A DNA stretch of 64,000 nucleotides from Botryobacter ruber. GTDB lineage: Bacteria; Bacteroidota; Bacteroidia; Cytophagales; Hymenobacteraceae. The notes beneath the pieces were generated by a model. The model had not been told where the DNA came from. It worked only from the letters and a program-made list of their open reading frames with translations, and did not search any database. The DNA lies in the NCBI RefSeq assembly GCF_003347595.2, contig NZ_QCZK02000016.1, positions 1 through 64,000 on the forward strand. The letters are read 5' to 3'. Position numbers and translations under genes: made by a program. Positions within the stretch are counted from its first letter, which is position 1, and each line of letters opens with the position of its first letter. Shown here piece after piece: positions 63,067 through 64,000 of the stretch.

Positions 63067-63178
63067 TTCCGGACATCTTTGTCCGGAACCAAACCTGCTG
63101 CGGACATCCATGTCCGCGCTTATTGAACGGGGACACGGATGTCCCCTACAGAAAACGTCCGGACAGAAGATGTCCGGA
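63067..63178. repeat. Four evenly spaced hairpins upstream of mutS
   Basis: Four palindromes share the core GGACA(N4)TGTCC: 63067-63088, 63100-63117, 63129-63146 and 63158-63178. Stems are 7-9 bp; centres lie 31, 29 and about 30 bp apart. They end 87 bp before the mutS start. No gene overlaps this stretch, and I see no -7 box nearby. Confidence 0.8.
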
Positions 63179-63264
63179 AGAGCAGAAAGAATACAGACAG
63201 GAGCATAATAAAATATGCGAGGCAATTCACAGGCCTGCAAATAAACATACACAACAAGCAGCAC

Positions 63265-64000
63265 ATGAAAGGAGCAGATAAAGGCACAGTAACCCCACTG
63301 ATGAAACAGTACAACGCCATTAAGGCGAAGCACCCGGGGGCGCTGCTGCTTTTCAGGGTAGGGGATTTTTACGAAACTTTCGGCGAAGATGCCATCAAGG
63401 CCAGCAAGATACTCGACATCGTGCTGACCAAGCGCGGCAACGGTTCTGCTTCCGAAACGGCCCTGGCCGGTTTCCCGCACCACTCCCTGGATACGTACCT
63501 GCCCAAGCTCGTGCGGGCGGGGGAGCGTGTGGCTATCTGCGACCAGCTGGAAGACCCGAAGTCGGTGAAGGGTATTGTGAAGCGGGGGGTGACGGAGCTC
63601 GTAACGCCGGGGGTGTCTTTTAACGACCAGGTGCTGGAGCGCCGCAGCAACAATTATCTGGCTGCTGTGACGTTTGGGCGGCAGGAGTCGGGGGTGTCGT
63701 TCCTGGATATTTCGACGGGTGAATTCATTACCGCACAGGGCGACCGCAACTACATCGGCAAACTGCTGCAGAGCCTGGCCCCGGCGGAGGTGCTGTTCTG
63801 CAAACGCGAAAAAGAGACCTTCTTTGAGAACTACGGCCCCGACTTCCGCTATTATGCGCTGGACGAGTGGGTGTTTAAATACGACTTCGCATACGAATCG
63901 CTCACGCGCCACTTCGGCACCACCTCGCTGAAGGGGTATGGCATAGAAGGGATGCAGGAAGCAATCATTTCGGCAGGCGCCATTCTGCACTACCTCTCCG
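63265..64000 (+). CDS. mutS: DNA mismatch repair protein MutS, 5' part (runs off the edge)
   Basis: The first 245 residues of MutS, open to the window end. MutS finds mispaired bases and starts repair. The N-terminal clamp motif LFRVGDFYETFGEDA contains the conserved Phe-x-Glu (Phe-Tyr-Glu) that inserts at the mismatch. TPGVSFNDQVLERRSNNYLAA and VSFLDISTGEF mark the connector domain. The start is ATG at 63265. ATPase parts lie beyond the window. GC content is higher than in the flanking gap. Confidence 0.95.
   Translation, partial: MKGADKGTVTPLMKQYNAIKAKHPGALLLFRVGDFYETFGEDAIKASKILDIVLTKRGNGSASETALAGFPHHSLDTYLPKLVRAGERVAICDQLEDPKSVKGIVKRGVTELVTPGVSFNDQVLERRSNNYLAAVTFGRQESGVSFLDISTGEFITAQGDRNYIGKLLQSLAPAEVLFCKREKETFFENYGPDFRYYALDEWVFKYDFAYESLTRHFGTTSLKGYGIEGMQEAIISAGAILHYLS

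Noticed and set aside
63067-63178. Regular 30-bp spacing read as a CRISPR array
   Set aside because: The units differ from each other outside the core, each is a palindrome of changing bases, and there are no cas genes or identical direct repeats.
62965-63990. 341-codon minus-strand frame
   Set aside because: Antisense to mutS and the four palindromes; the plus-strand MutS reading is unmistakable.
1-64000. tRNA, rRNA or riboswitch genes
   Set aside because: Reading both strands by eye I found no tRNA cloverleaf, rRNA segment or known riboswitch core. A dedicated search could still find one.

Overview
The window looks like chromosomal DNA of a Bacteroidota bacterium. It carries gldK-gldL-gldM-gldN plus a PorP/SprF-like protein (type IX secretion and gliding core), secreted proteins with type IX sorting tails, CarboxypepD_reg-type TonB receptors, TAnnTTTG-type promoter boxes and few Shine-Dalgarno sequences. 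The mix of families and the moderate GC suggest Cytophagales, probably a Pontibacter-like member of Hymenobacteraceae; that placement is inference. No rRNA, tRNA, prophage, insertion sequence or CRISPR array was seen.

Layout. 0.2-5.9 kb: porP-like, gldK, gldL, gldM and gldN on the minus strand, ending in a strong terminator. 6.0-12.0 kb: housekeeping genes (hemD, a DUF4271 protein, a WecA/TagO-type glycosyltransferase, lipB, yraN, a YwqK-type lipoprotein). 12.3-19.5 kb: htpG, then a probable metal-acquisition trio (His-rich exported protein, TonB receptor, lipoprotein) and an MFS transporter. 20.1-27.2 kb: DUF4286 protein, GNAT, solo GroES-like protein, lipoprotein, homogentisate dioxygenase, a 51-residue membrane protein, an S41 peptidase, ruvX-def. 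27.7-36.2 kb: a nitrate-type uptake island with a LuxR-type regulator, a NarX-like histidine kinase, a TrpD2/YbiB-like protein, an outer-membrane porin and an NrtA/NrtB/ATPase ABC transporter; no reductase is in the window. 37.2-45.7 kb: two tandem, partly near-identical secreted pectate-lyase-like proteins with type IX sorting tails. 46.1-64.0 kb: phospholipase C-like protein, FemAB-like acyltransferase, histidine kinase, TonB receptor, SDR enzyme, lipocalin, GNAT, yajQ, terC, an M28 membrane peptidase, a secreted type IX cargo protein, an acidic protein, a SpoU-type RNA methyltransferase, and the 5' part of mutS, which runs off the right edge.

How the parts fit. The type IX machinery on the left would export the lyases and the 60.1 kb protein, which carry sorting tails. 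Surface polysaccharide attack, TonB receptors and several lipoproteins fit a saprophytic life. The sensor-regulator pair, porin and ABC transporter on the nitrate-type island probably act together in inorganic nitrogen (or a related anion) uptake.

The most striking unexplained signal is between the genes. A roughly 30 bp repeat family with core CTGCCACCACAGCCTCTGCT occurs about 22 times from 10.9 kb onward, in both orientations, never inside a gene I recognise, and sometimes as facing pairs that form long hairpins. Other intergenic structures are a 200 bp inverted repeat pair (56.2 and 62.2 kb) that supplies the stop codons of two unrelated genes, four evenly spaced hairpins before mutS, and nested hairpins at 27.4 kb.
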